Part shown: piece by piece, positions 1-9,362 of the stretch
Layout of the letters: each line of letters starts with the position of its first letter
How positions within the stretch are numbered: the first letter of the stretch is position 1
Assembly (NCBI RefSeq): GCF_000259075.1
Contig: NZ_AJKI01000002.1
Coordinates: 434,001 to 498,000, forward strand
Direction: 5' to 3'
Source: Marinilabilia salmonicolor JCM 21150
GTDB lineage: Bacteria > Bacteroidota > Bacteroidia > Bacteroidales > Marinilabiliaceae
DNA: 64,000 bases
Translations under genes and position numbers: made by a program
Notes under the pieces: generated by a model
The model's input: the letters and a program-made list of their open reading frames with translations, nothing else
Databases searched by the model: none
What the model was told of the DNA's origin: nothing

Positions 1-1287
1 GTTCGTTTCGATAAAGATAAAGAAGGACATTTTGATTTGCACCGGGAAGGCGGACACTCGGAGAACCGGATTCTTCATCATAAAGACCAGACCGGTTACG
101 AAATTCAGCGGGGACTTGTTCAGGCCGTTAGGGAGCACCCGGATATAGAGGTGTTGGAGGATCATTTTGCGGTGGAAATTATAACACAGCACCACCTGGG
201 TGAGTTGGTGCATCGCTGGCGGCGCGACATTGAGTGTTATGGTGCTTATGTGCTCAACAGACGCACCAATAGTGTTGAAACCATTTTGTCGAAAGTGACC
301 TTGATGGCTACCGGGGGAGTTGGCAGTGTTTATCAGACCACCACCAATCCTTCTATTGCTACAGGAGATGGTGTTGCTATGGTTTATCGGGCCAAAGGGA
401 TTGTGGATAATATGGAGTTTATTCAGTTTCATCCCACTTCGTTGTACAATCCCAAAGAACGGCCTTCTTTTCTGATAACAGAGGCTATGCGTGGGTTTGG
501 TGGCATATTGAAGCGCCGTGACGGGAAAAAGTTTATGCATAAGTACGACGAGCGGGAGTGTCTTGCACCGCGCGACATCGTGGCGCGTGCCATTGACAAT
601 GAGTTGAAGACCACCGGAGATGATTTTGTCTATCTGGATGTAACGCATAAACCCAAAGAGGAGATAAAGGCCCATTATCCAGCTATTTATGAGAAATGCC
701 TGTCGCTGGGGATTGACATTTCCAAAGATTACATTCCCGTGGTTCCGGCCGCTCATTTTTCCTGTGGTGGAATCAAGGTAGATGAAATGGCGCGTACATC
801 CATTGGACGTCTTTATGCTGCCGGTGAGTGCAGTTGCACCGGACTTCACGGGGCCAACCGGCTGGCATCCAATTCTCTGTTGGAGGGTATTGTTTATGCT
901 GATGCTGCGGCCCGGGATGCAGTTGCCACTGTGCAGTCGTATTCTTTCTGTAAGGATATTCCGGAGTGGAACGATGAAGGAACATCTCACCCTGAGGAGA
1001 TGGTGTTGATTACCCAAAGTCAGAAAGAGATAGAACAGATTATGAGCTATTATGTGGGCATTGTGCGCTCCAATCTTCGTTTGAAAAGAGCACTTGACCG
1101 GTTGGAAATCATTTACCATGAAACGGAAGATTTGTATCAGCGCTCCACTGTTTCGCAACGTCTTTGCGAGCTCCGAAATTCCATTCAGGTGGGGTACCTG
1201 ATTATAAAAATGGCCCGCCAGCGAAAAGAGAGCAGGGGGCTTCATTACAACAGCGATTACCCGGATATGATAAAGCTGGGAAGCTGA
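1..1287 (+). CDS. nadB: L-aspartate oxidase, 5'-truncated by the window edge
   Basis: FAD enzyme that oxidises L-aspartate to iminoaspartate, the first step of de novo NAD synthesis, in the cytoplasm. The frame is open from base 1, so about 428 C-terminal residues are seen of a family usually near 520-540; the N-terminal FAD Rossmann segment lies outside the window. Visible landmarks are HREGGHSENR near the start, QFHPTSLYN and EAMRGFGG of the succinate-dehydrogenase-like fold, CGGIKVDEMART, and the C-terminal FAD-contact stretch LYAAGECSCTGLHGANRLAS. The GGHSENR and ECSCTGLHGANR versions fit NadB rather than SdhA/FrdA, and a clear SdhA is present elsewhere in the window. No nadA or nadC is visible downstream; they could lie upstream. 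Confidence 0.93.
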   Translation, partial: VRFDKDKEGHFDLHREGGHSENRILHHKDQTGYEIQRGLVQAVREHPDIEVLEDHFAVEIITQHHLGELVHRWRRDIECYGAYVLNRRTNSVETILSKVTLMATGGVGSVYQTTTNPSIATGDGVAMVYRAKGIVDNMEFIQFHPTSLYNPKERPSFLITEAMRGFGGILKRRDGKKFMHKYDERECLAPRDIVARAIDNELKTTGDDFVYLDVTHKPKEEIKAHYPAIYEKCLSLGIDISKDYIPVVPAAHFSCGGIKVDEMARTSIGRLYAAGECSCTGLHGANRLASNSLLEGIVYADAAARDAVATVQSYSFCKDIPEWNDEGTSHPEEMVLITQSQKEIEQIMSYYVGIVRSNLRLKRALDRLEIIYHETEDLYQRSTVSQRLCELRNSIQVGYLIIKMARQRKESRGLHYNSDYPDMIKLGS

Positions 1288-1400
1288 TGATGATGGTGAA
1301 ACACATCAGGCACTTGAGAAAATGATTTGTTTAAGATGAATTAACCTGTTTAATCTAATGAACGAACAGTTATGAGCCATGAGCTAACAGCTGATTTATT

Positions 1401-1877
1401 ATGGATATCATATTGATCATAATTGGAATTTCCTTATTGTTGGCAGGGTTTGTCGGTTGTGTATTGCCGGTTTTGCCAGGCCCTCCGCTGAGTTTTTTAG
1501 CTTTACTAATGCTTCAGATAACCCGATGGGGTGATTTTAGCAGCAGTTTTTTGTGGTTCTCGGCATTAGCGGCAATAGTGGTGACAATTTTAGATTATGT
1601 GGTGCCAGTTTGGGGAACAACGCGTTTTGGAGGAACCCGGGCCGGCATTTGGGGGGCTTCCATTGGCTTGGTGGTGGGGCTTTTTTTCGGCCCTGTCGGG
1701 GTTGTGCTGGGCCCTTTTGCCGGTGCCTTTGTTGGCGAACTGGCGGGAAATGCTGATTCGGGAAATGCATTTCGTTCTGCCCTGGGAGCTTTTTTTGGTC
1801 TGATGACCGGTGTGGTGTTGAAGCTGATAGTTTCCGGGGTTTTTACCTGGTACTTTGTTAAAGAGTGGATGTTCTAA
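1401..1877 (+). CDS. DUF456 family membrane protein
   Basis: Small integral membrane protein of 158 residues with about four or five hydrophobic segments. The N-terminus has the family signature GCVLPVLPGPP at about residues 20-30. The middle is a glycine-zipper stretch (GIWGASIGLVVGLFFGPVGV and onward, about 85-118), typical of DUF456. Biochemical function is unknown. It follows nadB by 113 bases and may be co-transcribed, though no functional link is evident. Start chosen at the ATG directly preceding the first membrane helix. Confidence 0.8.
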   Translation: MDIILIIIGISLLLAGFVGCVLPVLPGPPLSFLALLMLQITRWGDFSSSFLWFSALAAIVVTILDYVVPVWGTTRFGGTRAGIWGASIGLVVGLFFGPVGVVLGPFAGAFVGELAGNADSGNAFRSALGAFFGLMTGVVLKLIVSGVFTWYFVKEWMF

Positions 1878-1940
1878 GAGGAAAAGGTGGTGGTCCCGGA
1901 GTAATCCTGTGTTTTAAAAGTCTGTATATTAGGGATTGTG

Positions 1941-2969
1941 CTATATCCTGGTTCTTCCTTCGGGACAGTTGCGGCACATTTCAATATTCCTTCGGTTCGA
2001 TAATATTTTTTGTTTAAAGGTCTTGCTGTTGTTGTTTTGCCATATTTTTATCAGCGTGTTTCTGGAGATGTTTCCTAAAATGTGCTTTGCGTCTTTGTCG
2101 TAGCAGCAGGGAAGCAAGGATCCATCCCAGGTAATGACCGGGTTGCTCCATTGTCTCCAGCAGTGATTGTAAGCTTTTTTTCTTAATCGGAATGATGATT
2201 CGGCAGGGACGTTTTCATATCGGGAGTGTTCTTTTGCCGGTTTAACACTGCCGTCTCCAAATTCATTCATTTGTGCTGACTTAATTTCAAGTTTGTCCAC
2301 TCCGACACTCCTGCACCAGTCCCGAATCCTTTTAATTTCGTTTTTGTTGTGTCTAAATGCGAGGGTTTGAACCACAACAAGGGGATTTGTTGCATTTTCT
2401 TCTTCCCGGGCCTCAATCAGGCTCAAAATGCCATTTTTGACCTTCTCCACGTTGCCTCCCCTCCGGTATTGTTCGTATATTTCCTGCGAAAATCCGTCAA
2501 GTGAGATTACAATTCGCGACAATCCAGAGGAGATAAGTTTTTGGCACATTTCTTTGTCAAGGAGTTGAGCATTGGTGCTTAGCGTTGTATAGGTGCGTGC
2601 CTCGTCAGCTTTCCTTATCAAAAAATCTATTTGTGGATGTATCAATGGCTCACCCTGAAAGTAAAGATTCAGGTAAAGTGTGTATTCTTTTATTTCATTG
2701 ATGATTTTGGTGAAAAGTACGGGGTCAATATTGCCTTTTTTACGGGTCAGTACTGCCGCTCCGGTCGGGCACTCCGGACACCTTAACTGACAATGTCCTG
2801 ATGGCTCTACAGAGAACGCATAGGGCTGGCCTAACCATTTCGGTTTTTGGACAATTCGGGAAAAGAAATATCCTCCGAAGAGTTTGAAAAGATTTAATAC
2901 CCTTCGGAGGCTTAGGCACTTTAAGTATGATAATTCGTTATTAAGGAACGCAGATTGTCTAAACCACAT
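1941..2969 (-). CDS. Radical SAM protein with SPASM-type C-terminus
   Basis: Radical S-adenosylmethionine enzyme of 342 residues. The [4Fe-4S] cluster motif CxxxCxxC is present as CQLRCPEC at about residues 58-65, followed by a typical TIM-barrel pattern (YFQGEPLIHP, LSTNAQLL, IVISLDGFSQ). The C-terminal part carries more cysteines: a CC pair in LLPCCYDKD, a GNI segment, and MCRNCPEG at the very end. That is the arrangement of a SPASM or twitch auxiliary-cluster domain. These proteins often mature peptides or modify proteins, but no precursor peptide or partner is visible here, so the substrate is unknown. It lies 49 bases downstream of the OmpA lipoprotein gene on the same strand and could share its transcript. 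Confidence 0.85.
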   Translation of the reverse strand: MWFRQSAFLNNELSYLKCLSLRRVLNLFKLFGGYFFSRIVQKPKWLGQPYAFSVEPSGHCQLRCPECPTGAAVLTRKKGNIDPVLFTKIINEIKEYTLYLNLYFQGEPLIHPQIDFLIRKADEARTYTTLSTNAQLLDKEMCQKLISSGLSRIVISLDGFSQEIYEQYRRGGNVEKVKNGILSLIEAREEENATNPLVVVQTLAFRHNKNEIKRIRDWCRSVGVDKLEIKSAQMNEFGDGSVKPAKEHSRYENVPAESSFRLRKKAYNHCWRQWSNPVITWDGSLLPCCYDKDAKHILGNISRNTLIKIWQNNNSKTFKQKILSNRRNIEMCRNCPEGRTRI

Positions 2970-3018
2970 GGATTGGTTCTTATGGAATCACAAAAAGAAA
3001 TCAGAAAGACCGTTGTGT

Positions 3019-4038
3019 TTAGTTGGTCTCCAGTATGTCCAGAATCTGATCGAGCCTGGGGGTCAGGATGATTTCTGTACGTCTGTTTTTGCGCTTTCCT
3101 TCTGTCGTTTCATTGGAGACGAGGGGTACGTGAGGCCCGCGACCGGCTGCAATTACTCTGGAGGGATCAACCTCGCTGTTTTCCAGCAAGATACGTGTAA
3201 CAGACGTCGCGCGTTTCACACTCAGATCCCAGTTGTCGAGCAAAACTCCGCTGCGGTAAGGCACGGGATCGGTGTGACCCTCAATCATGATATTGATGTC
3301 TTTTTTCTCGCCCAGCACATTTGCCACCTGGCGAATGGCCGATGCTCCTTCGGTGCTGACCTGGTAACTTCCTGAACCGAAAAGTAGTTTTTCTTCCATG
3401 GAAACATAGACTTTTCCATTTTTGATGTGTACTTTCAGCTGACTTTGGTCAAAGCCTGTCAGTGCATCGGCAATGGCTTTCCGAAGAGCATTGCTTGCAC
3501 TGTCTTTTCGGGCAAGTGCCTGTTCCAGTTCCATGAGGCGGCGATTCTGTGCTTCAAGTTGTGACTGTGCTGAGGTTAACTCGCTCATGGCATTTTGCAG
3601 CTCTGTTTTGCGGGATTCAAGGTCTCTTTCTGCGGCAATCAGCGCGTCCTCTCTTGCCTGAAGGTCTTCCTGCAGCTTCTGCAGATAGGCAAGCAACTCT
3701 TCAGAGTCGGCAGTTCCGGTTTGGTTGCGTAATTGTGACAGCAGATCATCGTACTCTGTTCGCAGGTGGTTCAGGTCTCCCCGACAAGCCCTCACATCCC
3801 GGCCTTTTTGTAATGTGTCTGCAGTTAGTGCAGCGACCTGATTTTTCAGACGGTCTGCCAACTCCTTCAGCTCTTCTGTACGCCCTTTCAGTAGTTCTTT
3901 ATCGCTGCTGAGGCTTTCCACTTTGTCAGTCAGTTGCTGATTGCTCTCCTCCAACTCCCTGAATTGATTTAGAGGGACACATGAAAACAAGAGAGAACTG
4001 AAAATAACGATAACTCCAAGGTGCTTTAAGGGTCTCAT
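3019..4038 (-). CDS. OmpA-family lipoprotein with long coiled coil
   Basis: Predicted outer-membrane lipoprotein that binds peptidoglycan through a C-terminal OmpA-like domain. I start it at MRPLKHLGVIVIF, which gives a clean type II signal peptide ending in lipobox LLFSC; an upstream in-frame start would add about 30 hydrophilic residues and bury the signal. Residues of about 25-200 are an almost uninterrupted coiled coil rich in E, L, Q and K. The last ~120 residues are the OmpA domain: IEGHTDPVPY, then DNWDLSVKRATSVTRIL, then GKRKNRRTEI, including the Asp and Arg expected to hold diaminopimelate. The layout recalls MotB/Pal-type cell-wall tethers. Partner proteins are not evident. Confidence 0.88.
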   Translation of the reverse strand: MRPLKHLGVIVIFSSLLFSCVPLNQFRELEESNQQLTDKVESLSSDKELLKGRTEELKELADRLKNQVAALTADTLQKGRDVRACRGDLNHLRTEYDDLLSQLRNQTGTADSEELLAYLQKLQEDLQAREDALIAAERDLESRKTELQNAMSELTSAQSQLEAQNRRLMELEQALARKDSASNALRKAIADALTGFDQSQLKVHIKNGKVYVSMEEKLLFGSGSYQVSTEGASAIRQVANVLGEKKDINIMIEGHTDPVPYRSGVLLDNWDLSVKRATSVTRILLENSEVDPSRVIAAGRGPHVPLVSNETTEGKRKNRRTEIILTPRLDQILDILETN

Positions 4039-4228
4039 AATTTTTAATTTTAATTGTTGCTTATTTCGGGGCGGATACAAAAATCCATCGCCTGAATAAC
4101 GGTAAAAACAGGAAATGATTATTTTCAAATATCGGGTTTCCGCGTAAAACTAATAAAATTTTTTACTGTTTACTGAAGTGAAAGAAGAGATTGGGCTTTT
4201 AATCATCTGTAAAATATTAACATTCTTT

Positions 4229-4236
4229 TATCTTTG
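4229..4236 (+). promoter_or_regulatory. Predicted -7 box for dxs
   Basis: TATCTTTG matches the Bacteroidota primary-sigma -7 consensus TAnnTTTG and lies 39 bases before the dxs ATG. Initiation would be expected 5-8 bases downstream, leaving a leader of about 30 bases. Confidence 0.6.
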
Positions 4237-4275
4237 CATCATTAAACCGTAATGTCATAAAACAGAAACAAGGGA

Positions 4276-6189
4276 ATGGAAGAGGCCGCCAAAGAATTTT
4301 TGAAACATATTGATTCTCCTGAGGATTTGCGGAAGCTTCCTCAGAAAGATCTGATGCATGTTTGCTCGGAATTGCGCGATTACATCATTGATGCTGTCTC
4401 ATGTAATCCCGGTCATTTTGGTGCAAGTCTCGGAGTGGTGGAACTTACCGTTGCTCTTCATTATGTGTTTAATACGCCTTATGATAAAATTATCTGGGAT
4501 GTTGGGCATCAGGCTTACGGTCATAAAATCCTGACCGGACGAAGAGATCGTTTTGATACCAATAGAAAATACAAAGGTCTTAGCGGTTTTCCCAATATTT
4601 TTGAAAGTGAATATGATGCCTTTGGTGTAGGACATTCATCGACTTCCATTTCCGCTGCGTTGGGAATGGCTGTGGCTGCCAACCGGCAGGGGGAGAAGAA
4701 CCGACAGACTGTGGCTGTGATCGGTGACGGGGCGATGACTGCCGGCCAGTCCTTCGAAGGGCTTAATAACCTGGCAGCCAGTAAAGCCAATGTGCTGGTG
4801 GTGCTCAACGATAACAATATGGCCATCGACCCCAATGTGGGTGGATTTAGTGAATATCTGGTTGATATTGCTACGAGCCATACTTACAATAAACTGCGGA
4901 AAGAGGTTTTTAAAGCACTTCAAAAGTTTAATATTGGCGGTCCGCGTTCGCGCGATATGATTATTAAGATCAACAACAGTATTAAAACCCTGCTCACGCG
5001 GCAGACCAATATTTTTGAGGGATTAAATGTCCGATACTTTGGTCCGGTGGACGGGCACGATGTGGAAAGATTGGCCAATGTGCTTAAAGATTTAAAGGAG
5101 ATAAAGGGGCCCAAAGTCCTTCATATCATTACTAAAAAGGGAAAGGGGTTTAAGCTTGCTGAGGAGAATCAAACTGCCTGGCATGCCACCGGAGGCAAAT
5201 TTGATAAAACCACGGGCCGGTTTTTGGAAAGCGCATCAAATACCCCCAGACCCCCGAAATTTCAGGATGTTTTTGGACACAGCATCATTGAGCTTGCAGA
5301 GAAAAATGAGAAAATCGTGGGAATTACTCCGGCCATGCCTACCGGGTGCAGCCTGAATCTGATGATGGAGAAAATGCCTGATCGTGCTTTCGATGTGGGC
5401 ATCGCTGAACAACACGCGGTGACTTTTGCTGCCGGTCTTGCCATTTCCGGAATGGTTCCTTTTTGTAATATATACTCCACTTTCATGCAGCGGGCTTACG
5501 ATCAGGTCATTCATGATGTGGCGCTGCAGAAACTTAATGTGGTGTTTTGTCTCGATCGGGGCGGACTGGTGGGGGCTGACGGTCCCACGCATCACGGTGC
5601 TTTTGATTTGGCTTATTTCCGTTGCATCCCGAATATGACTGTTTCTTCACCAATGGATGAGGAAGAGCTGCGGAACCTGATGTACACTGCCCAACTGCCT
5701 GATATGGGGCCTTTTTCCATTCGTTATCCGCGCGGCAACGGCACTAATATAGATTGGCAAACACCTTTTCAAAAAATCGAGGTAGGTACCGGACGTGAGC
5801 TCTCTGAGGGTTCCGACCTGGTGTTTCTGACCATTGGGCCAATAGGTGCTAAGGTTGAACGCATTGTAACGCAACTAGCGGATGAGGGCATTTCTGCCGG
5901 GCACTGTGATATGCGATTTGTGAAACCGTTGGATGAAAATTTACTTCTAAAGGTTTTTGACAGATATCAGAAAATAATTACCATTGAGGATGGTGCTATC
6001 ACCGGGGGCTTGGGAACTGCGGTTATTGAGTTTATGGCTGAAAATGGATATTCCGCGACCATTAAACGATTGGGGATACCGGATAAGTTTATCGATCAGG
6101 GAACCCAGACTGAGTTGGCCCGTGATTGCGGATATGATATGGAGGGTATCCGTCAGGCGGCACGTTCTATGGTTGGGAAAACTGAATAA
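4276..6189 (+). CDS. dxs: 1-deoxy-D-xylulose-5-phosphate synthase
   Basis: Thiamine-diphosphate enzyme that condenses pyruvate with glyceraldehyde 3-phosphate, the first step of the MEP isoprenoid pathway. Full length at 637 residues (family about 620-640). N-terminal transketolase domain: [20 protein letters not shown], then the ThDP/Mg motif starting [16 protein letters not shown] and continuing to NDNNMAI. The pyrimidine-binding domain has [18 protein letters not shown] with the catalytic Glu, then [20 protein letters not shown]. The C-terminal transketolase domain ends with the usual FIDQGTQ-type segment. Its own promoter is predicted upstream, and it ends 5 bases from the convergent barrel-protein gene. 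Confidence 0.97.
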   Translation: MEEAAKEFLKHIDSPEDLRKLPQKDLMHVCSELRDYIIDAVSCNPGHFGASLGVVELTVALHYVFNTPYDKIIWDVGHQAYGHKILTGRRDRFDTNRKYKGLSGFPNIFESEYDAFGVGHSSTSISAALGMAVAANRQGEKNRQTVAVIGDGAMTAGQSFEGLNNLAASKANVLVVLNDNNMAIDPNVGGFSEYLVDIATSHTYNKLRKEVFKALQKFNIGGPRSRDMIIKINNSIKTLLTRQTNIFEGLNVRYFGPVDGHDVERLANVLKDLKEIKGPKVLHIITKKGKGFKLAEENQTAWHATGGKFDKTTGRFLESASNTPRPPKFQDVFGHSIIELAEKNEKIVGITPAMPTGCSLNLMMEKMPDRAFDVGIAEQHAVTFAAGLAISGMVPFCNIYSTFMQRAYDQVIHDVALQKLNVVFCLDRGGLVGADGPTHHGAFDLAYFRCIPNMTVSSPMDEEELRNLMYTAQLPDMGPFSIRYPRGNGTNIDWQTPFQKIEVGTGRELSEGSDLVFLTIGPIGAKVERIVTQLADEGISAGHCDMRFVKPLDENLLLKVFDRYQKIITIEDGAITGGLGTAVIEFMAENGYSATIKRLGIPDKFIDQGTQTELARDCGYDMEGIRQAARSMVGKTE

Positions 6190-6194
6190 AGAAC

Positions 6195-7319
6195 TTAAAA
6201 AAACCACTTTAACCGAACCGCCCCCAGATAATCTGTTGTACTTCCTTCTTGGATTGTCTTGTTGAAGAATAAATTCAGATTAGCTGTCAGATAAAGGTTT
6301 CGTTGAAGAGAATATTCCATTGCAGGACCAGCATGCCAGCCATTTGTGCCCACAAAATGCATCAGATTTATTGTTCCGGAAAGCAACGGTGTAAATGGAT
6401 ATTGCAGAGAGCTGAAAAGGGTGTATCTGGTTACACTTAGATTTTTTATAGATGCCTGTCCTGTAATAAAATTGCTAAATCCATCTATTGAGTTACTTAA
6501 ATTACTGCTGTACAAAAATTCACTTTGCCACAATAAGTTGTTTTTAAAAGTGTAATTAATTCCGGTGGAGGCTATTAATGTTTCTTTTCCGAGGTCGGGA
6601 ATTAAAAACGTTCCTTCTCCGTAAAAACCCGCATTGCCAATATGGCCGGACCATCCCAGGCCGGCTGTCCAGTCATGGTCATTGAGCCTTCCTCCTAAAA
6701 CCTGCCAGTCGTACCTCCCGGCATTAAACCGAAACCGCATGGCCATTGTCTTTCGATGGTCGGAATCTATTTTGAATACTCCGTCAAGCTGGGAGGCCGG
6801 TCCTGTAAATAGTTGCAGGCGTACTCCGTCAATCCCGGGCCTTTCGGGATAGTCCAAATCAAAAAACGAATAAGCATTGAAGATATCGTTGGGATTCCAT
6901 ACCATTGCCTGCCCCCAGTTGATGCGTTGCCGCCCGGCCCTTACCTGCAGTTTTCCCAGGTAAAAATCAAACCAGAGTCGGTCTATGGTCATGTTGAGAA
7001 TTGCTGAATTGCCTGTGGCGATGTTGTGAGACATATCCAGAAAGCCCTGGTCACTGTCGATAAAAGCGGCATAACCTGGAATATCATTAACCGTTTGCCC
7101 GTGAATGAGCCGGTTTCTAAACTGGATGACGCCAATGACAGTGGAAGAAAAATCGTAACTCAGGTTTATGCGATTGTGTATGGTTGTTTCACGAAGGTTT
7201 TGATTAAGTTCTTCCAGATGGTACCAACCCGGCATAATGCCCAGGTAACCGTCAGCTTTCATCTGACCGCTTATTTGGCAGGAAATAAAAAATGCAACTA
7301 TCAGAAAACAGGTTCTCAT
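6195..7319 (-). CDS. Outer-membrane beta-barrel protein at the end of the export operon
   Basis: 374 residues with a Sec signal peptide (MRTCFLIVAFFISCQISGQ) and a body of alternating amphipathic strands ending in an aromatic residue (KWFF), as expected of an outer-membrane barrel. It contains RAGRQRINWGQAMVWNPNDI, a sequence style I associate with DUF1302-like and alginate-export-like porins. There is no TonB plug domain. It starts 12 bases after the LolD-like ATPase gene and is the last gene of the TetR-led operon. The inferred role is the outer-membrane component or acceptor of whatever the ABC permeases and LolA-like protein move. The assignment as a barrel is firm; the substrate is unknown. 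Confidence 0.75.
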   Translation of the reverse strand: MRTCFLIVAFFISCQISGQMKADGYLGIMPGWYHLEELNQNLRETTIHNRINLSYDFSSTVIGVIQFRNRLIHGQTVNDIPGYAAFIDSDQGFLDMSHNIATGNSAILNMTIDRLWFDFYLGKLQVRAGRQRINWGQAMVWNPNDIFNAYSFFDLDYPERPGIDGVRLQLFTGPASQLDGVFKIDSDHRKTMAMRFRFNAGRYDWQVLGGRLNDHDWTAGLGWSGHIGNAGFYGEGTFLIPDLGKETLIASTGINYTFKNNLLWQSEFLYSSNLSNSIDGFSNFITGQASIKNLSVTRYTLFSSLQYPFTPLLSGTINLMHFVGTNGWHAGPAMEYSLQRNLYLTANLNLFFNKTIQEGSTTDYLGAVRLKWFF

Positions 7320-7331
7320 TTTTTTAGTTTT

Positions 7332-8021
7332 TTACAACTTGGTCATTTCGTCCGATTTAATTTTACCATCTTCAAGTGTTACTACCCGTCGGGCTTTTTT
7401 AACCACTCTGGCATCGTGGGTTGAAAATATAAAAGTAGTCTTTTCTTTTTTGTTGAGTTCTTCCATGATGGCCAAAAGATTGTCTGCTGAAGCAGAATCG
7501 AGGTTTGCGGTGGGTTCATCGGCCAGAATGAACCGTGGGCGTGATGCCAGAGCCCGTGCCACTGCAATGCGTTGTTGTTGTCCGCCTGAAAGTTGCCGGG
7601 GCCGGATGTCCGCCTTTTCGGGAATTCCCACTGCTTCGAGAAGTTCATGGCTTCGTTGTCGGCGTTTTGATTTCGAAATTCCCTGTAATTCCAGGATAAA
7701 CTCGATATTCTCGCGGGCTGTAAGAACTGGTATCAGGTTGTAAGCCTGAAAGATGAAGCCAATATTGTGTAATCTGAAATTGATTTTCTCACTGCTGGAG
7801 AGTTGATTGATTTCTGTATCATTAATGATGACCTGTCCCTTATTAGGATCATCGAGTCCGCCAATAATGTTGAGTAGCGTTGTTTTTCCTGAGCCGGACG
7901 GGCCTACTATGGCGGTAAATTCTCCTTCATCAATGGTTAAATCCACCCCGTTTAGGGCATATACAGGTACCTGACTGCTGTTGTAAGTTTTGTGTAAATC
8001 CCTGATGGTTATTATAGACAT
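7332..8021 (-). CDS. ABC transporter ATPase, LolD/MacB type
   Basis: Cytoplasmic nucleotide-binding subunit of 229 residues, the size of LolD, FtsE and stand-alone MacB ATPases. Walker A is GPSGSGKTTLLN (about 38-49), the Q-loop is FIFQAYNLIPVLTARENIEF, the signature is LSGGQQQRIAVARALA (about 143-158), Walker B is RFILADEPTANLD, and the switch His is in STHDARVV. The EPTANLD form and close linkage to two FtsX-type permeases place it in the LolCDE/MacB (type VII, mechanotransmission) ABC group rather than among importers. It is preceded by the second permease gene (68-base gap) and followed by the barrel gene. Confidence 0.93.
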   Translation of the reverse strand: MSIITIRDLHKTYNSSQVPVYALNGVDLTIDEGEFTAIVGPSGSGKTTLLNIIGGLDDPNKGQVIINDTEINQLSSSEKINFRLHNIGFIFQAYNLIPVLTARENIEFILELQGISKSKRRQRSHELLEAVGIPEKADIRPRQLSGGQQQRIAVARALASRPRFILADEPTANLDSASADNLLAIMEELNKKEKTTFIFSTHDARVVKKARRVVTLEDGKIKSDEMTKL

Positions 8022-8089
8022 GGTTTTTGGTTTTGTTGTTCTGATGTATTTGGTATGTTAGTTATTAATAAGGTTCTAATGGCTGCGGG

Positions 8090-9301
8090 CTAAATTCCCC
8101 GAACTGCTTCTGACGGATTTAATTTCAGTGCTTTCCAGGCCGGGTATATGGATGCCAATATCCCGGAAAGAATCACCATTATTGCAATGTTGAGAACCAG
8201 GACAGCATTCCATTCAGGATAAACAATTGGATCAAATCCCATTTCTGTTAGCCCTGTTGCCCAAATGGATAAGTCAATTCCAATGGTGGAGAGATGCCAT
8301 ACTGTCAACAGGCCTGTCCCAATGCCCAGCAGGCCTCCGGTGGTACAAAGCATCACAGTTTCCAGCACAATCATTGCGAATATGCGTGCGCGGGCCATGC
8401 CCACCGACATGAGCATGCCGATTTCCCGGGTTCGTTCCAGTACGGCCATGAGCATGGTGTTCACAATTCCAAAAGCCAGAGCCATCAGAATAATGACCAC
8501 AAAAATGTACATATAGGTATTGCTCAATTCAGTAATGTAACCCAGTTCCGGACTGAGTTCTTTCCAGGGCACGGCATCTGTATCCTTCAGATTGTTTTCA
8601 ATTTCAGGGGCTGTCTGCATTGCCTCCTCCGCATCCCGGAGTTTTACAACTATTGCATGGCATTTGGCGGATGGTATGTTGGTTAATTGAGCCAAATCAG
8701 ACTTGCGTACCAAAACATGTGTCCCGTCGAATGCCGTGTTGCTGGTACGGAAAATTCCTGCCACGCGGAATGCTCCTCCTGTTAAGGTTCCTTCCAGATC
8801 CTGAAATCTGAGAATGATTCTTGAATGCAGGTCGATTTTTAGTTGCCGGGCCAGTTTTTCTCCCACCACCGCTTCCTTTGAGTAGGGAGAATCGAACCAG
8901 CTGCCCTCCCGCACCTTTTCATACAGGTTAAGAACGTTTTTCTCCATTAAAGGATCTATCCCTAAAATTTTAATTCCACGGGCTGTTTCGGCAGAAGCAG
9001 CCATTCCCTGTACGATAATACGTTCAGATGCAGCCTCTACCATCGGAAGAGAACGTATTCTGGTTGACTCAGCGGACGTCAGGAGCAACGATAGTTCCCG
9101 GGAATTTCGGTACTCATTTCGGAAAACCTGAAGGTGCCCAGTTTCGGTCTCTACGCCATCGCGAAGCCGTTGTTTCATCCATCCGTTCATGAATGTGGAC
9201 GAAAAAATACCTGCAAACATGCCTGCCGTTAGAGCTAAAATAATTATCCAGCTCCTGACAGGACTTCTCCAGATGTTTCTCCAGGCAATTTTTAGTAGCA
9301 T
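8090..9301 (-). CDS. FtsX/MacB-type ABC permease (second of two)
   Basis: 403-residue inner-membrane permease. One helix at the N-terminus (IIILALTAGMFAGIFSSTFM) is followed by a large periplasmic domain (about 40-270), then three C-terminal helices with the FtsX-domain features ALAFGIVNTMLMAVLERTRE and IGMLMSVGMARARIF and a final ASIYPAWKALKLNPSEAVRGI. This is the LolC/LolE/MacB topology. It probably pairs as a heterodimer with the preceding permease, powered by the downstream ATPase. Known members extract lipoproteins or other hydrophobic cargo from the outer leaflet of the inner membrane; the cargo here is not known. Confidence 0.9.
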   Translation of the reverse strand: MLLKIAWRNIWRSPVRSWIIILALTAGMFAGIFSSTFMNGWMKQRLRDGVETETGHLQVFRNEYRNSRELSLLLTSAESTRIRSLPMVEAASERIIVQGMAASAETARGIKILGIDPLMEKNVLNLYEKVREGSWFDSPYSKEAVVGEKLARQLKIDLHSRIILRFQDLEGTLTGGAFRVAGIFRTSNTAFDGTHVLVRKSDLAQLTNIPSAKCHAIVVKLRDAEEAMQTAPEIENNLKDTDAVPWKELSPELGYITELSNTYMYIFVVIILMALAFGIVNTMLMAVLERTREIGMLMSVGMARARIFAMIVLETVMLCTTGGLLGIGTGLLTVWHLSTIGIDLSIWATGLTEMGFDPIVYPEWNAVLVLNIAIMVILSGILASIYPAWKALKLNPSEAVRGI

Positions 9302-9362
9302 AGCTTTTCGCTGTTTTCCCGGAATTCACATTGATGAATTCCGGGGTGTTTGTAAATCAGGT

